64,000 nt of DNA from contig NZ_JARFNM010000001.1 of NCBI RefSeq assembly GCF_029167365.1, positions 310,001 to 374,000 on the forward strand. Reading direction: 5' to 3'. Shown here one piece after another: positions 62,803 through 64,000 of the stretch (position 1 is the stretch's first letter; each line of letters begins with the position of its first letter). Source of the stretch: Amygdalobacter nucleatus. Its GTDB lineage: Bacteria > Bacillota > Clostridia > Saccharofermentanales > Fastidiosipilaceae. The notes under the pieces are model-generated. The model made no database searches and was not told the origin of the DNA. It saw only the letters and a list, made by a program, of their open reading frames with translations. The translations under genes were made by a program, and so were the position numbers.

Positions 62803-64000
62803 ACAGCTGAATTCAATTGTGAAATGGCGCTTACAGCAACTAGAACTAAATGCTGAACAATATAAGGCTGTCACTTTACCTAAAGGCAATATTGTCGTTT
62901 CGGCAGCTGCTGGTTCTGGCAAAACTTACACGATGACAGAAAGAATCATGTGCCGAGTTTTAGCTAAAGAAACTACTTTAGCCAAATTGCTGATCTTGAC
63001 TTTTACAGAAAAAGCCAGTGAAAACATGCAGACAGCCTTGCTAGACAAAATTGCTCAAATTAGGCAAGCTTTCTTAGAAATGCCTCTTTCTGAACGTGAG
63101 AGTTTGGGCTTAGATGTTTGTCAGACGGCTGAGACTACTTTGAGTCAAGCGACAAGTGAACTAGCTTTTGCCCAAATTTCAACCATTCACGCCTTTTGTA
63201 AGCAATTAATTGCTGATGCAGCTGATTTAGCAGATGGTGGGATTGCCTTGCAGGCCAATGAAATTAAGCAGGCAAAGATTGCCGATGAGAAAGTGAGCGA
63301 CACGTTGTTGGAGCAAGCTTGTCAAAGAGTGTTAGATTACGTGCTACAAGTCATCAACACCAATGCCATGCTTGATTGGGGCCAATTTAGTCAGAATTTG
63401 ACGAATATTTTGCCTGATGAGCTTTCAGAGACGACTTTTACGGAGCAGGCTAACAATGAATTTAAGCAACTATGTCTGCAGATGAATTTACAAGGCGAGA
63501 ATTTCAAGCAAACGTGGCTTTTGCTATTAGCTCAGCTTCGGGCCACTAAAGATTTGACGAACCTAATTTCAGTTCTAAAATCAACCTACAAACAGTTTAG
63601 AAGCTATCCAGACTACATGCAAAAACTAGAGGACGCAGCCGTCTATGCTTATAAGCGAGCGGAAAATTTGCAATTAGCCCCGGAATATAGCTATTTCTTA
63701 AAGGAACTTGAGCAAGCTTTTACTTATTTTAATGTAAAGGCAGATTATTTAAGGACGCATTTACCGGGCGCTTGTTTTGTGAAGAAAGCAGCTAGCCCTG
63801 ATGAGAGAACAGAAGTGACTAATTATTTGATCTATCTAATTAGTGAAATTCAAAGCCATTTAGCCCCGCTTTTAGCCCAATTTAATAGCTTAGCTAATGT
63901 TAAACAGCGCTTCAGCAAAGGTGAAAGGGCAGCGGTAGACTTAGAACTTGAGCCAGATACGCAAGTTTATGACATATACAAACAAGTTGTTGCCTTTGGT
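62795..64000 (+). CDS. addA: AddA-like helicase-nuclease subunit, N-terminal part
   Basis: Partial: 402 codons are visible and the frame is open at the right edge. It is a UvrD-type helicase start. Walker A is SAAAGSGKTYTMTERI, helicase motif Ia follows as LLILTFTEKASENMQTAL, and the next family stretch is AFAQISTIHAFCKQLI. The ATG overlaps the addB stop by 8 bases, with GGAGG eight bases before it, so the pair is translationally coupled as in AddAB double-strand-break repair operons. The C-terminal nuclease domain lies outside the window. Confidence 0.92.
   Translation, partial: MSEQLNSIVKWRLQQLELNAEQYKAVTLPKGNIVVSAAAGSGKTYTMTERIMCRVLAKETTLAKLLILTFTEKASENMQTALLDKIAQIRQAFLEMPLSERESLGLDVCQTAETTLSQATSELAFAQISTIHAFCKQLIADAADLADGGIALQANEIKQAKIADEKVSDTLLEQACQRVLDYVLQVINTNAMLDWGQFSQNLTNILPDELSETTFTEQANNEFKQLCLQMNLQGENFKQTWLLLLAQLRATKDLTNLISVLKSTYKQFRSYPDYMQKLEDAAVYAYKRAENLQLAPEYSYFLKELEQAFTYFNVKADYLRTHLPGACFVKKAASPDERTEVTNYLIYLISEIQSHLAPLLAQFNSLANVKQRFSKGERAAVDLELEPDTQVYDIYKQVVAFG

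Overview
The window is about 64 kb of a low-to-moderate GC Gram-positive chromosome. The gene order matches Firmicutes/Clostridia: a nusA-infB operon, a division and cell-wall (dcw) cluster with divIB and ftsZ, nrdR, rpmF, der, typA, mltG with a U32 peptidase, and addB-addA. Proteins are rich in Ala, Lys and Leu, TTG and GTG starts recur, and ribosome binding sites are strong. I would guess a host-associated member of Oscillospirales or a related order (Mageeibacillus/Amygdalobacter-like), but that placement is inference only. Almost everything is core genome on the + strand, broken by small accessory patches.

Layout. 1-1858: the end of a substrate-binding protein, then the permease and ATPase of an ABC importer, closed by a bidirectional terminator. 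1883-3121 (-): a YibE/F membrane protein. 3122-9448: a surface-protein island with a 14-copy tetranucleotide repeat just downstream of a predicted promoter, a 1543-residue SpaA/Cna-B adhesin and a smaller wall protein. Both surface proteins end in an atypical V-x-K-T-G-E sorting motif. 9544-22100: rimP-nusA-ylxQ-infB-rbfA-nrnA-truB, then one protein fusing RibF (FMN/FAD synthesis) to a YfmF-type M16 peptidase, then its YfmH partner. 22118-37612: lgt, rsmH, ftsL, pbpB, murF, mraY, ftsW, murG, divIB and ftsZ, with mraZ, murE, murD, murC and ftsA absent. Several division proteins carry unusually long tails or inserts. 37701-40499: nrdR and a two-component pair.

40780-50721 is accessory. It holds an SPFH protein with a ribbon-helix-helix partner, a frameshifted AAA ATPase, a divergent AraC regulator/ABC exporter pair, a PfoR-like EIIC protein and a lipoprotein. 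Remnants of AAA/DUF4143-type ATPases occur at 35.8 kb, 42.3 kb and 49.7 kb, and all three are broken. 50863-58175: niaR (-), rpmF, der, typA, mltG and the U32 peptidase. 58288-64000: addB, carrying an internal 21-bp minisatellite, and the start of addA.

The observations most worth pursuing are the RibF-YfmF fusion, the tetranucleotide contingency-type repeat before the adhesin with its atypical wall-sorting motif, the 14-bp tandem duplication that switches off an ATPase, the 23-bp periodic repeats before ftsZ, and the variable repeat inside AddB. I saw no CRISPR array, insertion sequence, rRNA or tRNA gene.
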